Part shown: positions 24,205 to 33,072 of the stretch, piece after piece | How positions within the stretch are numbered: the first letter of the stretch is position 1 | Layout: the number at the start of each line of letters is the position of its first letter | NCBI RefSeq assembly: GCF_025147325.1 | Contig: NZ_CP102262.1 | Location: 3,472,001-3,536,000 of the forward strand | Length of the DNA: 64,000 bases | Reading direction: 5' to 3' | DNA from: Bacteroides stercoris ATCC 43183 | Lineage (GTDB): Bacteria; Bacteroidota; Bacteroidia; Bacteroidales; Bacteroidaceae | Made by a program: the position numbers and the translations under genes | Notes under the pieces: model-generated | The model's database searches: none | Seen by the model: the letters and a program-made list of their open reading frames with translations, nothing else | What the model was told of the DNA's origin: nothing

Positions 24205-25014
24205 ATGGATACAGTTAGAAAAAGAGGCGAAATAATTAGCATTGAACAACGTTCGTTAGTATCTCAGAGATATAGACGCATAACAAGAGCGGTTAATTCG
24301 GAATTTTGGGGTAGCACCAGCGAAACTGCTCATAGTTTATATGTGGGCTCTTATGGTAGAGGTACTGCTATTGATACAAGTGACATTGATATACTTGTCG
24401 AATTGCCACGAGACGAATATAATAAATATGACGCACTAAGAGGAAATGGTCAGTCCAGATTACTACAAGCATTGAAGAATGCAATTTTACAAACCTATCC
24501 GAACAGTGATATTCATGGAGATGGGCAAGTCGTTGTGATAAACTTTTCCGATGGGATTAAATTTGAAGTTCTACCAGCTTTTCGTCAATTAGATTGGTGG
24601 GGTAATTGGAATGGGAAATACGACTATCCAGATTCGAATATGGGTGGCAACTGGTTGACAACTAATCCCAAAAGCGAGCAACAGGCAATGAAGGAAAAAA
24701 ATGTTGCAAGCAATGGTTTGTTATTCGACACATGTAAGCACATGCGTGAAATTCGTGATAACTATTTTAGGAGTTACCATCTTCCGGGAATCGTGATTGA
24801 TAGTTTTGTTTATCATAATATTGCTGATTGGCACTGGCTAAGAGAAGGAGAACAAAGTTCTAATCAACCAATAGGAACTTACGAAAAAAGGCTTTATGAT
24901 TCATGCCCTGTTTGGAGCTTTAATCTGACAGCACCAGGAAGCAACATGCCAGTAGATACATATAAATACATTGATGTATTAATCAAAGTTTTAAAATACA
25001 TGACAGAAGAATAA
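24205..25014 (+). CDS. CBASS cyclic-oligonucleotide synthase (SMODS-type CD-NTase)
   Basis: This 269-residue nucleotidyltransferase has the CD-NTase signature GSYGRGTAIDTSDIDILVEL (about 49-68). The Gly-Ser of the GS motif and paired Asp residues of DID would bind metal, and a third acidic residue lies in IKFEVLPAF (about 119-127). In CBASS such enzymes make cyclic di- or oligonucleotides upon infection and activate a neighbouring effector. The next gene is a SLATT two-TM protein 5 bp downstream, a matching effector class. No Cap2/Cap3 or HORMA/TRIP13 genes are present, so this is a minimal type I architecture. The start follows a TACTTTTG box. Confidence 0.85.
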   Translation: MDTVRKRGEIISIEQRSLVSQRYRRITRAVNSEFWGSTSETAHSLYVGSYGRGTAIDTSDIDILVELPRDEYNKYDALRGNGQSRLLQALKNAILQTYPNSDIHGDGQVVVINFSDGIKFEVLPAFRQLDWWGNWNGKYDYPDSNMGGNWLTTNPKSEQQAMKEKNVASNGLLFDTCKHMREIRDNYFRSYHLPGIVIDSFVYHNIADWHWLREGEQSSNQPIGTYEKRLYDSCPVWSFNLTAPGSNMPVDTYKYIDVLIKVLKYMTEE

Positions 25015-25019
25015 ATCAT

Positions 25020-25580
25020 ATGGACGAACAAATAAAAATTCTTTATAGGGAGATTCTTGAGCGTTTTAACAAAATAATTTGGACGCACAAAATTCATTTA
25101 TGTCAAGCGAATATATACCTATCAAAGAAGAAAAAACAAAATCAGATTCTTTTAGTATTTTCTGTTTTGGTATCAGCTTCTGCAATTACAAATATATTCA
25201 AGTGGCTACCTGAAATTGTCATTGTCCCATTAATGGCTTTCTTAGCGTTGACATTAACATATTTCACCACCAAATACAAAGCTGAAAATCTAGAAAAGAA
25301 GGCAGCTGACAGCGAAAGATTTGCTGCTGTTATGCACGATTTGCGCAATAAGTATGCGGGATTCTTATCAGATATAAAGGCAGAGCTGTACACAAAAGAA
25401 CAAATTTCTAAAAAGCGAACAGAATTAGAACATATAGAAAATATAGTTTATTCGGGGCTTGTTCCACAAACATCAAAAGAAGCAGTAGATGCAGCATCTT
25501 TTGCATTAAAAAACAAACAAGAATCAACTACCACAAACGAAGAAATTCTCCAAATGATTTCTGACAACTTGCAAGTATAA
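25020..25580 (+). CDS. SLATT-domain two-TM CBASS effector
   Basis: This 186-residue protein has two adjacent transmembrane segments, about residues 42-60 (ILLVFSVLVSASAITNIF) and 67-85 (VIVPLMAFLALTLTYF). A short helical N-terminus precedes them and a long helical C-terminal region follows. This matches SLATT proteins (SMODS- and SLOG-associating 2TM), thought to form pores or disrupt the membrane on binding the nucleotide signal. It lies 5 bp after the synthase gene. Abortive infection by membrane damage is the expected outcome. Confidence 0.8.
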   Translation: MDEQIKILYREILERFNKIIWTHKIHLCQANIYLSKKKKQNQILLVFSVLVSASAITNIFKWLPEIVIVPLMAFLALTLTYFTTKYKAENLEKKAADSERFAAVMHDLRNKYAGFLSDIKAELYTKEQISKKRTELEHIENIVYSGLVPQTSKEAVDAASFALKNKQESTTTNEEILQMISDNLQV

Positions 25581-25614
25581 GATTAATTACATGCGCTATT
25601 ATTAGGAATATAAG

Positions 25615-26421
25615 ATGAATCATAGCAACGCATTCTCACTATCTTTTCCCGAAGCCAAGACAATCATTGTTTCGGGGGATATTCATGGAAACTTTAATCA
25701 GTTAGTGTTCAAACTCTGCATTCAATATAAGTTGACGGACACCCTATTGATTGTTGCTGGGGATTGTGGTTTTGGCTTTGAAAAGAAAGAATACTATGAG
25801 CAAATGATTAGACGAAATGCCAAGAGAATGAATCAAGCCAACAATTGGATTGTATTTGTGCGTGGCAATCATGATAATCCTGCTTATTTCGATGGAACAA
25901 CATTCAACTACAAACGCTTCATCGCTGTTCCTGATTATACTATTCTTCAAGCCTGCAATCATACCATCCTTTGTGTAGGTGGAGCTATCTCTATTGACCG
26001 TATTTATCGCATAAATGAATGGTACAAACGGAAATATCGTGTTCACTCCAATGAGTCGCAAGAAAATGATATTCCTCGCAATTTATATTGGCGGAATGAA
26101 GTTCCTGTTTACGACGCTGATAAGATAAACACCATCAGTGCAGATTTCTTAATTGATACAGTTGTCACACATACCGCGCCATCACATTGTGAGTTATTCT
26201 CAAAAAGCAACCTTAACCAATGGGCTAAAAACGAGTCATCACTTCTTAAAGATGTACAATCTGAAAGAAAAACAATGGATATGATCCTGCATCATCTCAA
26301 AACTGACAATCATCCGGTGAACCATTGGTATTATGGTCATTTTCACCAAAGTTGGCATTCCGCTATTGACGGAATATTATATCAGATGCTCGACATTATG
26401 GAGTTCAGCCAAGTCTATTGA
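25615..26421 (+). CDS. Calcineurin-like metallophosphoesterase linked to CBASS
   Basis: This 268-residue phosphoesterase has the full metallophosphatase motif set: SGDIHGN (residues 20-26), GDCGFG (49-54), RGNHD (82-86), THTAPSH (about 183-189) and GHFHQ (about 241-245). It starts 34 bp after the SLATT gene, in the same direction. It could degrade the nucleotide signal or be an independent cargo phosphatase; the pairing is not one I know as a standard CBASS module. A short TTATACC/GGTATAA hairpin follows at 26423-26442. Confidence 0.8.
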   Translation: MNHSNAFSLSFPEAKTIIVSGDIHGNFNQLVFKLCIQYKLTDTLLIVAGDCGFGFEKKEYYEQMIRRNAKRMNQANNWIVFVRGNHDNPAYFDGTTFNYKRFIAVPDYTILQACNHTILCVGGAISIDRIYRINEWYKRKYRVHSNESQENDIPRNLYWRNEVPVYDADKINTISADFLIDTVVTHTAPSHCELFSKSNLNQWAKNESSLLKDVQSERKTMDMILHHLKTDNHPVNHWYYGHFHQSWHSAIDGILYQMLDIMEFSQVY

Positions 26422-26422
26422 T

Positions 26423-26442
26423 TTATACCATTTCAGGTATAA
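26423..26442. terminator. Weak hairpin after the phosphoesterase gene
   Basis: TTATACC (26423-26429) and GGTATAA (26436-26442) form a 7-bp stem with a 6-nt loop just after the stop codon, without a clear U-tract. Confidence 0.35.
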
Positions 26443-26838
26443 TATTGATGTCCGATGCAGAATTACACCCGATATGATATAATGGTTTCCTCCGAATAAA
26501 AGTGTACCATTTATGGCATACAAACACTTTTTCAAGCGAATAATTCAGTTTTGCTACACTTTTTCCAACGAATCGAGTACCGAACGCAAAAATTCCACCG
26601 CAAGCCACAGAAATCCCAAGAAAATCACTACCTTTGCATTCAACAAGCGTTCTGTAACATCCATACGGAAAAGCCATATCATTCAACACGTTGAAACTGA
26701 TAACGGACATTCTACAAAAGGACTGAAAAGAGGCGGTACAACACGTATATGCAAAGCTATGAAATACAATGATTTGCATTTGTCTCCATATTCTGTGTAC
26801 TTGTAAAAACAGAGGTTGTACCGATTAAAATGAATAGT

Positions 26839-26853
26839 CGCTGATAATCAGCG
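26839..26853. repeat. 15-bp palindrome CGCTGAT-A-ATCAGCG
   Basis: Perfect 7-bp arms around a central A. A related CACTGATAATC occurs at about 3396 and 26961. Confidence 0.5.
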
Positions 26854-27023
26854 ATGTAAATATGCGCATCGGCAAATGACAAATATTTAAACAGCTGATT
26901 ACCAGTAATTTAATAATATTTATAGAATCCCTTTAAATACTATGCTAAAAATGGATATAACACACTGATAATCTGTATTATAAAGCAGTACAATTCCCAA
27001 CAGAAAATTTTATAAAAAACAAT

Positions 27024-27092
27024 TTTGTCCCCCAGACACTCGAGGGACATTTTTTTGTCCCTTTTGTTCCTCGAAATTCCCAAGGGACAAAA
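27024..27092. repeat. Nested inverted repeats with GTCCC/GGGAC units
   Basis: TTTTGTCCC (27024-27032) pairs with GGGACAAAA (27084-27092). Inside, CGAGG (27041-27045) pairs with CCTCG (27069-27073) and GGGACA (27044-27049) with TGTCCC (27056-27061). A strong compound hairpin in a non-coding region. Confidence 0.55.
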
Positions 27093-27556
27093 GAGGCATT
27101 TTCAGGATGTAAAATACAGAACTTCTCATTCTAAAAACCATAGATATATTTAGCACATCGAAGAATGTATTTGTATTTCATATATCTTTTCTTGTAAAAC
27201 TCTTATTCCTAGACAATATTTTTTAAATATATTCTCCAATATCCTTCTGATAACAAGGCGTGACTTTTCCACAAGAATACTTAGACATATCCTATTTTCT
27301 CTCCCATATATCTAAAACAAGTATTATAAACACATCACTTTATTCTAGAAATAATAACTGAAGGGCATATATATCATTCATATATACAAGATAATAAAAT
27401 GGGGTATAAAATAAGACGACAATCATAATGAAATCAAAAATAAAATTCCTCAAATGATATTTTTGATTCGCATCATGTGATAAAATATTAAATAAACAAG
27501 TAACTTTACATTAAATCTAAGAGGAAACTCTATGCAAAACATTAATATAGAAAATC

Positions 27557-28309
27557 ATGGATTTACAACGAATAATCTATTTGGTTAAAGAAACCAAAGA
27601 AATCATCACAAACCGGGAAATGGCAGCCCATGTAAAAGAAAAAGGAGTTGCCGATTATGTCACGCAAGTGGATGTAGCCGTACAGAACTTCCTAAAAGAA
27701 GAATTATATAAACTATACCCAGAAATCCAATTTCTCGGAGAAGAAACCGGCTTGCAACAGATGAACACAGATAGTTATTGGATTCTAGACCCCGTGGATG
27801 GAACAACCAATCTCATACACGACTATCACCACAGCGTAGTATCATTGGCGCTTTGCCAACAAAATGAAATTGTATTAGGCATTGTCTATGACCCATACCA
27901 TGATGAGGTTTTCTCTGCAGTCAAAGGAGAAGGTAGTTTCTTGAATGGCAAGCCTATCCATGTTTCCTCTGCCAAAAAACTGTCGGAAACTATCATCGGT
28001 ATCGGAACTGCTAAAAGAGAACTGGCTAAAGAAAACTTTACTAGGTTTCTCAAGGTCTACGAAAACTCACAAGACATCCGAAGATTGGGGTCTGCGGCAC
28101 TGGAACTAGCATATACAGCATGTGGCCGGCAAGGTGGATATTTTGAAGTGTATCTGAACCCTTGGGACTATGCTGCAGGCATACTTTTGGTAGAAGAGGC
28201 AGGAGGAAAGGTAACTGACTGGATTGGGAATAAGCTTAATCCCAGACAAGGAAACCAAGTAATCGGAACAAACGGAAATATCCATCAAGAACTTCTCAGA
28301 ATATTATAA
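27557..28309 (+). CDS. Inositol monophosphatase family protein
   Basis: This 250-residue phosphatase carries the metal-binding and catalytic motifs of the family: FLGEETG (about 53-59), DPVDGTTNLIHD (about 75-86) and the C-terminal PWDYAAG (about 203-209). Length is typical. Substrate could be myo-inositol phosphate, as in SuhB-like enzymes, or PAP/nucleotide phosphates as in CysQ-like members; the sequence alone does not decide. It appears monocistronic. Confidence 0.85.
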   Translation: MDLQRIIYLVKETKEIITNREMAAHVKEKGVADYVTQVDVAVQNFLKEELYKLYPEIQFLGEETGLQQMNTDSYWILDPVDGTTNLIHDYHHSVVSLALCQQNEIVLGIVYDPYHDEVFSAVKGEGSFLNGKPIHVSSAKKLSETIIGIGTAKRELAKENFTRFLKVYENSQDIRRLGSAALELAYTACGRQGGYFEVYLNPWDYAAGILLVEEAGGKVTDWIGNKLNPRQGNQVIGTNGNIHQELLRIL

Positions 28310-28361
28310 TAAGAGATCCTTATTTTCAGTTTAATACAAGCTGCAAAAGAAAATCTATATT

Positions 28362-28508
28362 ATGGCAAGCAATATTGAATTTGTAGAGTTTATATGCTAT
28401 CAACTACAAGAGCTGGGGCATATCCGTTTTCGAAAGATGTTTGGGGACTATATGGTATATGTAAACGAAAAGCTGTTATTAATGTTGCAAAGATCAAAAA
28501 AGAAATAA
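28362..28508 (+). pseudogene. Truncated TfoX N-terminal domain fragment
   Basis: The 48-residue frame MASNIEFVEFICYQLQELGH followed by IRFRKMFGDYMVYVNEKLLL matches the start of TfoX/Sxy N-terminal-domain proteins, which normally run about 100-110 residues. It stops after a lysine run, and nothing recognisable of the family follows. I regard it as a decayed remnant. Confidence 0.6.
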
Positions 28509-28669
28509 TTGTGGAGGATGTCCTCTTTTTCCTTGTTCGCACTTCGTGAATGACTCTTCTATATCTAAAGAAGAAAACGAGAAGAATCTAAAAAAAGATG
28601 ATTGACAATCTTTCGGAATTCAATCAATAGATTAAAGAATTTAAGCTAATACAAAGTAAGTACTCAGCA

Positions 28670-28761
28670 CCCCCGTATTTTTACTCTCTGAAAGTTATTC
28701 TTAGTTTGCGCGAATTTAAAACGTGAAACAATGAAGAATTTTAGAGGAGAAAATACGGGGG
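28670..28761. repeat. Inverted repeat with 12-bp perfect arms, MITE-like
   Basis: CCCCCGTATTTT (28670-28681) and AAAATACGGGGG (28750-28761) flank about 68 bp. Imperfect similarity extends outward (TACT...GC next to the arms), giving roughly 20-bp ends. Non-coding region 28509-28824. Confidence 0.5.
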
Positions 28762-28824
28762 GCAGTATTAGGTATAGTTTTGTAAAAACGCTTTCTTTTA
28801 CTACTATTTACTGAATGTCCCTAT

Positions 28825-29471
28825 TTAGTATGCACATTTTTCAATGTATCCTTCCTGTTCATACACCCTACCATAGTGATGAATCATTCCAACCAACCCA
28901 TTCAAACGTGAATCTATAATCTTCAGATTTTTATATCTAAGATATTGAGTGTCATACAGTCCCGTATTCCCAGATTTCAATCTTTCTTCAATATCTTCGG
29001 GAATAAGAAAACTCGCTCTGTCGCCCAAATATTTATAAAACTCTGATTGATATATACATATACTTGCCAGATCAAAATCTCCAAAATGTATATATCTATT
29101 AGGAATTTTGATAAGCCATTCCCTTAAATCTGCCGACTGGGGATATCTGGAAACAAACAAAACTTTATTATCTCCAAACAGATATTTCTGACTCCGTATA
29201 CGACAGAAGTTCTCACCATTTTCCACTCCAACCACTCTCACGTCTGACGGTATATAAAATTCATCTGAATTTTTTTGATAAATCTTAGCCTCTTCTCCCC
29301 ATACAGGTTAAGTCCTCTTGATCCATCAACCGGTGCCGCTAATGGAGAAATATTAAGACCTTTCTTCAAGAAGACCGGATTATACATAAAATAGGATAAC
29401 CTGCGTCTGGCATCCCATGCCAATCTACCAATTTCCTCACCCCAAAGGATTACTTTTAACGACTGTACCAT
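28825..29471 (-). pseudogene. hipA N-terminus fused to DUF7281 C-terminus, with frameshift
   Basis: The 5' part (29471 down to about 29310) encodes the HipA N-terminal domain: SLKVILWGEEIGRLAWD, YNPVFLKKGLNISPL. Near 29308-29316 the frame must shift to continue as PVWGEEAKIYQ, still HipA-like. It then passes directly into FYIPSDVRVVGVENGENFCR and HFGDFDLASICIYQSE, which are typical of the toprim-like DUF7281 family. The result is a deletion chimera of two unrelated genes, non-functional as a kinase toxin. It is followed upstream by a broken hipB. Confidence 0.7.
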
Positions 29472-29479
29472 AATTTATC

Positions 29480-29788
29480 CTATTTAGAATTTCTGACACG
29501 CTGTACTTTTTTATCATCCCTACGCATCAGGTAAGGAGATTCGGGCAACTCCGGAAGAAGATTGTCTATAGTGCTAATCTGCCCGACCACTTTCAACAAC
29601 ACAATAAATGTTGACAACGAAATATTACCTGCTATACCATTCTCGAATTTGTGGATGGTTGTAAGTCCAATACCGGATTGCTCAGAAACATCTTTCTAAG
29701 TAAGATTGCAACGAATTCTATATTTTTTAAATCTGTTACCTAATAGCCTTACAAGCTCAGGCGTGGAGTATTCATAGAAATCTACCAT
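29480..29788 (-). pseudogene. hipB-like HTH antitoxin with in-frame stop
   Basis: The 103-codon frame starts MVDFYEYSTPELVRLLGNRF. It has a TAG at 29696-29698 (codon 31) and continues with the HTH recognition region IGLTTIHKFENGIAGNISLS. It sits directly upstream of the hipA remnant, as hipB does in intact hipBA operons. The stop inside the HTH should abolish function. Confidence 0.65.
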
Positions 29789-29968
29789 ATAAACCGCATT
29801 TATGTATTATTATAATGATAGTTACATATATTTCCAAGCATTAATCTTCAATATTATAAAGATTATAAATACGAAACTATGCAATTTCTGAGAATAAAAC
29901 TAATTTTTATATGAAAACTTATCGTCAGATTCATAGTAACTGATTATAAATCCTATATTTTGTATTTG

Positions 29969-30267
29969 TTATATGTCCAATTTCGCTATTTTCCTCATAA
30001 AGTTTTTCGGGAAAAGCATTTTCCATCGCGGAACATCCTTTCCGGTGTTATGCCTGCTGGTATGTACATGTCCGAAAAGCTACCATGTACCACAGTAAGC
30101 TCCTCCATAACAAAGGAAGGGACAATGGTTCAGATAAATTTTCTGTTTATCTACTTCAATATGCATCTGCATCGTTATCTGTTCAAAGTACTTCGTATAA
30201 TTCTGCCTGAGATTCTTAATATCATGATTACCAGCTATAAGATATATTTTCCCATTCAATCTGCATC
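29969..30267 (-). pseudogene. Calcineurin-like phosphoesterase remnant
   Basis: On the minus strand the frame reads RLNGKIYLIAGNHDIKNLRQ, then KIYLNHCPF, then GTW-stop-LFGHVHTSRHNTGK. The GNHD, NHxP and GHVH metal-binding motifs are recognisable. There is one internal TAG, and the N-terminal half (expected at 30268-30700) is not recognisable. It is unrelated in detail to the intact phosphoesterase at 25615. Confidence 0.65.
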
Positions 30268-30700
30268 GGTAAGATTATCACTTATACCTTCTACCATCAT
30301 TACCAAATTCCTCCACCCCAATGCATAATACCTAGTTTTGCTGTTATAGGATGACAAGTGGAGCATACTCTTTTCCAAACGTTTACATAGAGTACCACAC
30401 CTCCGTTTTCAGCATGAAGAAGTTTCATGTCTTTTTTGATTGCAAAGCAACTGAGGATTCCCTAACTGTACAATGTGTACTTTATCGGATACTTACATAC
30501 AATTTGAACATATTGCAGTATTTTATTCCCAACCATATATTTTTTCCTGTGCAACATAAATTCCCTGCAAAATCATCCGTCATACAATAAATCTCTGTAA
30601 CTTTAGCCGCTGATAACATAGCAGTAAACGTTTAAATGTTACAATCCGGCACTATAAACTTAACATTTTATTGCTATCTTATTTATTCTCAATGAAAAGC

Positions 30701-30734
30701 TTATACTCTAACACCATATTATGTTAGAGTATAA
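30701..30734. terminator. 13-bp perfect hairpin upstream of the DUF262 gene
   Basis: TTATACTCTAACA (30701-30713) and TGTTAGAGTATAA (30722-30734) with an 8-nt loop. It could terminate upstream transcription or be a regulator site. The rest of 30268-30876 shows no gene. Confidence 0.5.
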
Positions 30735-30876
30735 AACACAAGAGAAACGATATTCTTCGGGTCTAACCCCGTTTTTATATCGAACTCGGTTATGAGAGTA
30801 ACCATAGATTGCGCATATTCTTGCACAGCTATGAGTCAAACTTAACAATTGAAGTCTGTTAAACTAAAAGCAAAAA

Positions 30877-32997
30877 ATGAAAGGTTCGGTAAATATCAGT
30901 GACTATTTCTACGGCGCAAAGACACAGTTTATTATACCCCTCTACCAGCGTAAGTATGCATGGCAGAAAAAGCATTGTGTACGTTTATTTGAAGATCTGA
31001 TAAAAATTCATAAAGAAGAATTGCAAAGCCATTTTTTCGGAAGTATTGTTGCAACAAAAGCCAGCGAGGTTGAAGACGATTTGCTGATTATCGATGGTCA
31101 GCAGCGTATCACAACTTTATCGCTCCTGATTCTGGCCGCTTTCAATGCAGTTGCCAATGGCGATATGCAACCTGGCAATGAAGATATTGAGGAAGTAAGG
31201 AAAAACTATCTCTATGCCATAAGAAAAAGAATTGACAGACAGATAAAACTGCGCCCGATTGAAGGAGATATCGAAGCATATGATGCACTGTTTACCAACA
31301 ATTCAGATGATTTCATCAAGAATACAGGCATTACTGCAAACTACGAACTTTTTTACCAATTAATTCAGATAAGCAACCTCACTTTTGAGGAGCTTATTAA
31401 AGCCATCGAGAAACTGGAAGTGATTGATATTCGTTTGGAAGCGAAAGATAATCCACAGTTGATTTTTGAATCTCTAAACTCGTGCGGCAAAGACCTTGAA
31501 GAGGCAGATAAGGTACGCAACTACCTGCTCATGTCACTTTCTTCCAAGAAGCAGGAAGACTACTACCATGCCTACTGGAGCAAAATAGAAAAACTGACAG
31601 ATGGAGAGCCGACAATGTTTATCCGTGATTATCTGACACTAAAGAAAGGCACGATCAGCAATATTGAGGACTTATATTTTGACTTCAAATCATACGATAT
31701 GAAGTCTCACATCGACCGTCAAGTCCTCCTTGAAGACATGTTGAAGTTTGCCAAATATTATCGGCAGATACTCAAAGGCGAAACCAGCCATGCCCGTCTC
31801 AACCGCAAGCTGAAACAGATTGCAACCATAGAATCTCTTGTACACCTGCCCTACCTGTTGTCATTCTTTGACTATGCGTCAACGAATAACCTGAACGAAA
31901 CCGAACAGTATGAAGTATTGGACACAATCGAAAACTACTGGGCCCGCCGGATTATCTGCAACTACCCTGCAAATGCGCTTCAAAAGATGTTTGCTACTCT
32001 CCATAATGATATTTTGAAGATATACAAACGCCATAAGGAAAGAGATGCCGAGTTACTTCTACCGTACTCTCAGATCCTCAAATTCATTTTGCTCAGGAAA
32101 CAAGGAACCGTATCATTTCCAAACGACAACGATGTTAAATCAGCCTTTCCAACCAGACAGATTTATCGTATTCCAAGCAACTATAAGTTCTTCCTGTTCG
32201 AACGTATGGAAAATGAAAACAGTCCGGAGGCAAATGATACAATCGTAAAAAAAATGAAGGACGGCATATTCACCATAGCACACATCATGCCTCAGACACT
32301 AACACCTCAGTGGAAAGAAGAACTGGGAGAAAACTGGCAGCAGATATATGACACCTATCTCCACACTTTTGCCAACCTAACCCTTACCGGATTCAATACG
32401 TCATACAGCAACCACTCGTTTCAGGAGAAAAAGGACGGATACACAGACCGCAAAGGAAACAAGATTAACGGTTTTAAAAACTCGGCTTTCTGTTTGTCAA
32501 ACTATCTAAAACAATGTTCTAAATGGACTATTGACGAGATTAAAGAAAGACAACAGATTCTTCTTGAAAACTTCCTCCGGCTATGGCCGATGATAAAGAC
32601 GGAATATGTTCCACTGGAAAAGGAATATGAGTTGGTTTCATTTGACGACGACGAATATGAACTGAGTTGGCGGCAAATCATCGGTTATCGCTACAGAAAC
32701 GAACGGCATGCAGTCTCAAACTGGGTGGAAATGCTGGTACAAGTCTGCAAACTCATATACAATGAAAGTCCTTCTACAATGACCTATGTAGCCGGTAAGA
32801 ATTACTGGATACATGCTTCCGAGGCCAAAGGAAGAAGCAAAGTGGCAGAACATTGTTACGTTCATACTTCTTGCAGTACAAACACCAAACGCAATATCTT
32901 GAACTACTTATTTAAAGAATGCGAGATACCGGCAAGCATTCTTGAATTTGAGCTGGTTCCACTGGCAGATAAAGTTATGGACTCCAATGAAGAGTAA
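30877..32997 (+). CDS. DUF262/DUF1524 protein, GmrSD-like candidate type IV restriction enzyme
   Basis: This 706-residue protein begins with the DUF262 (GmrS-type, ParB-like) domain, including FIIPLYQRKYAW and LIIDGQQRITTLSLL (about residues 18-95). A long helical middle follows, then a DUF1524 HNH-type region, HIMPQTLTPQWKEELG with N-LTLTG-N (about 470-520). An additional C-terminal domain (about 590-700) is present. GmrSD proteins cleave modified phage DNA with NTP hydrolysis in GmrS. The catalytic-looking residues are intact. It sits next to decayed sequence and may be an independent defence gene. Confidence 0.75.
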   Translation: MKGSVNISDYFYGAKTQFIIPLYQRKYAWQKKHCVRLFEDLIKIHKEELQSHFFGSIVATKASEVEDDLLIIDGQQRITTLSLLILAAFNAVANGDMQPGNEDIEEVRKNYLYAIRKRIDRQIKLRPIEGDIEAYDALFTNNSDDFIKNTGITANYELFYQLIQISNLTFEELIKAIEKLEVIDIRLEAKDNPQLIFESLNSCGKDLEEADKVRNYLLMSLSSKKQEDYYHAYWSKIEKLTDGEPTMFIRDYLTLKKGTISNIEDLYFDFKSYDMKSHIDRQVLLEDMLKFAKYYRQILKGETSHARLNRKLKQIATIESLVHLPYLLSFFDYASTNNLNETEQYEVLDTIENYWARRIICNYPANALQKMFATLHNDILKIYKRHKERDAELLLPYSQILKFILLRKQGTVSFPNDNDVKSAFPTRQIYRIPSNYKFFLFERMENENSPEANDTIVKKMKDGIFTIAHIMPQTLTPQWKEELGENWQQIYDTYLHTFANLTLTGFNTSYSNHSFQEKKDGYTDRKGNKINGFKNSAFCLSNYLKQCSKWTIDEIKERQQILLENFLRLWPMIKTEYVPLEKEYELVSFDDDEYELSWRQIIGYRYRNERHAVSNWVEMLVQVCKLIYNESPSTMTYVAGKNYWIHASEAKGRSKVAEHCYVHTSCSTNTKRNILNYLFKECEIPASILEFELVPLADKVMDSNEE

Positions 32998-33072
32998 TTC
33001 TTTTTCATTGTTTGATTTTAATCCCGATTCACGAAAACGCATCAAAAACAATAACAAAAAAGAAACAGCTAC

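Larger units (their letters stand above)
26443..27556. other. AT-rich interval without convincing gene
   Basis: Open frames here (26513-26806 plus, 26423-26779 minus) have unnatural composition and no family resemblance. The interval holds TACCTTTGCAT at 26629-26639, a 15-bp palindrome at 26839-26853 and a nested cluster of GTCCC/GGGAC repeats at 27024-27092. It is a plausible right boundary of the mobile element followed by old intergenic sequence. Confidence 0.4.

Noticed and set aside
24114..24242. 5' extension of the RM regulator frame
   Set aside because: It would cross both divergent promoters and the CBASS start codon; the HTH begins at 24113.
26423..26806. Two overlapping frames (118 aa minus, 97 aa plus)
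   Set aside because: They overlap on opposite strands, composition is unlike their neighbours, and no promoter or family similarity is visible.
29960..30328. 122-codon plus-strand frame
   Set aside because: It is the complement of the phosphoesterase remnant, which carries clear GNHD and GHVH motifs on the minus strand.
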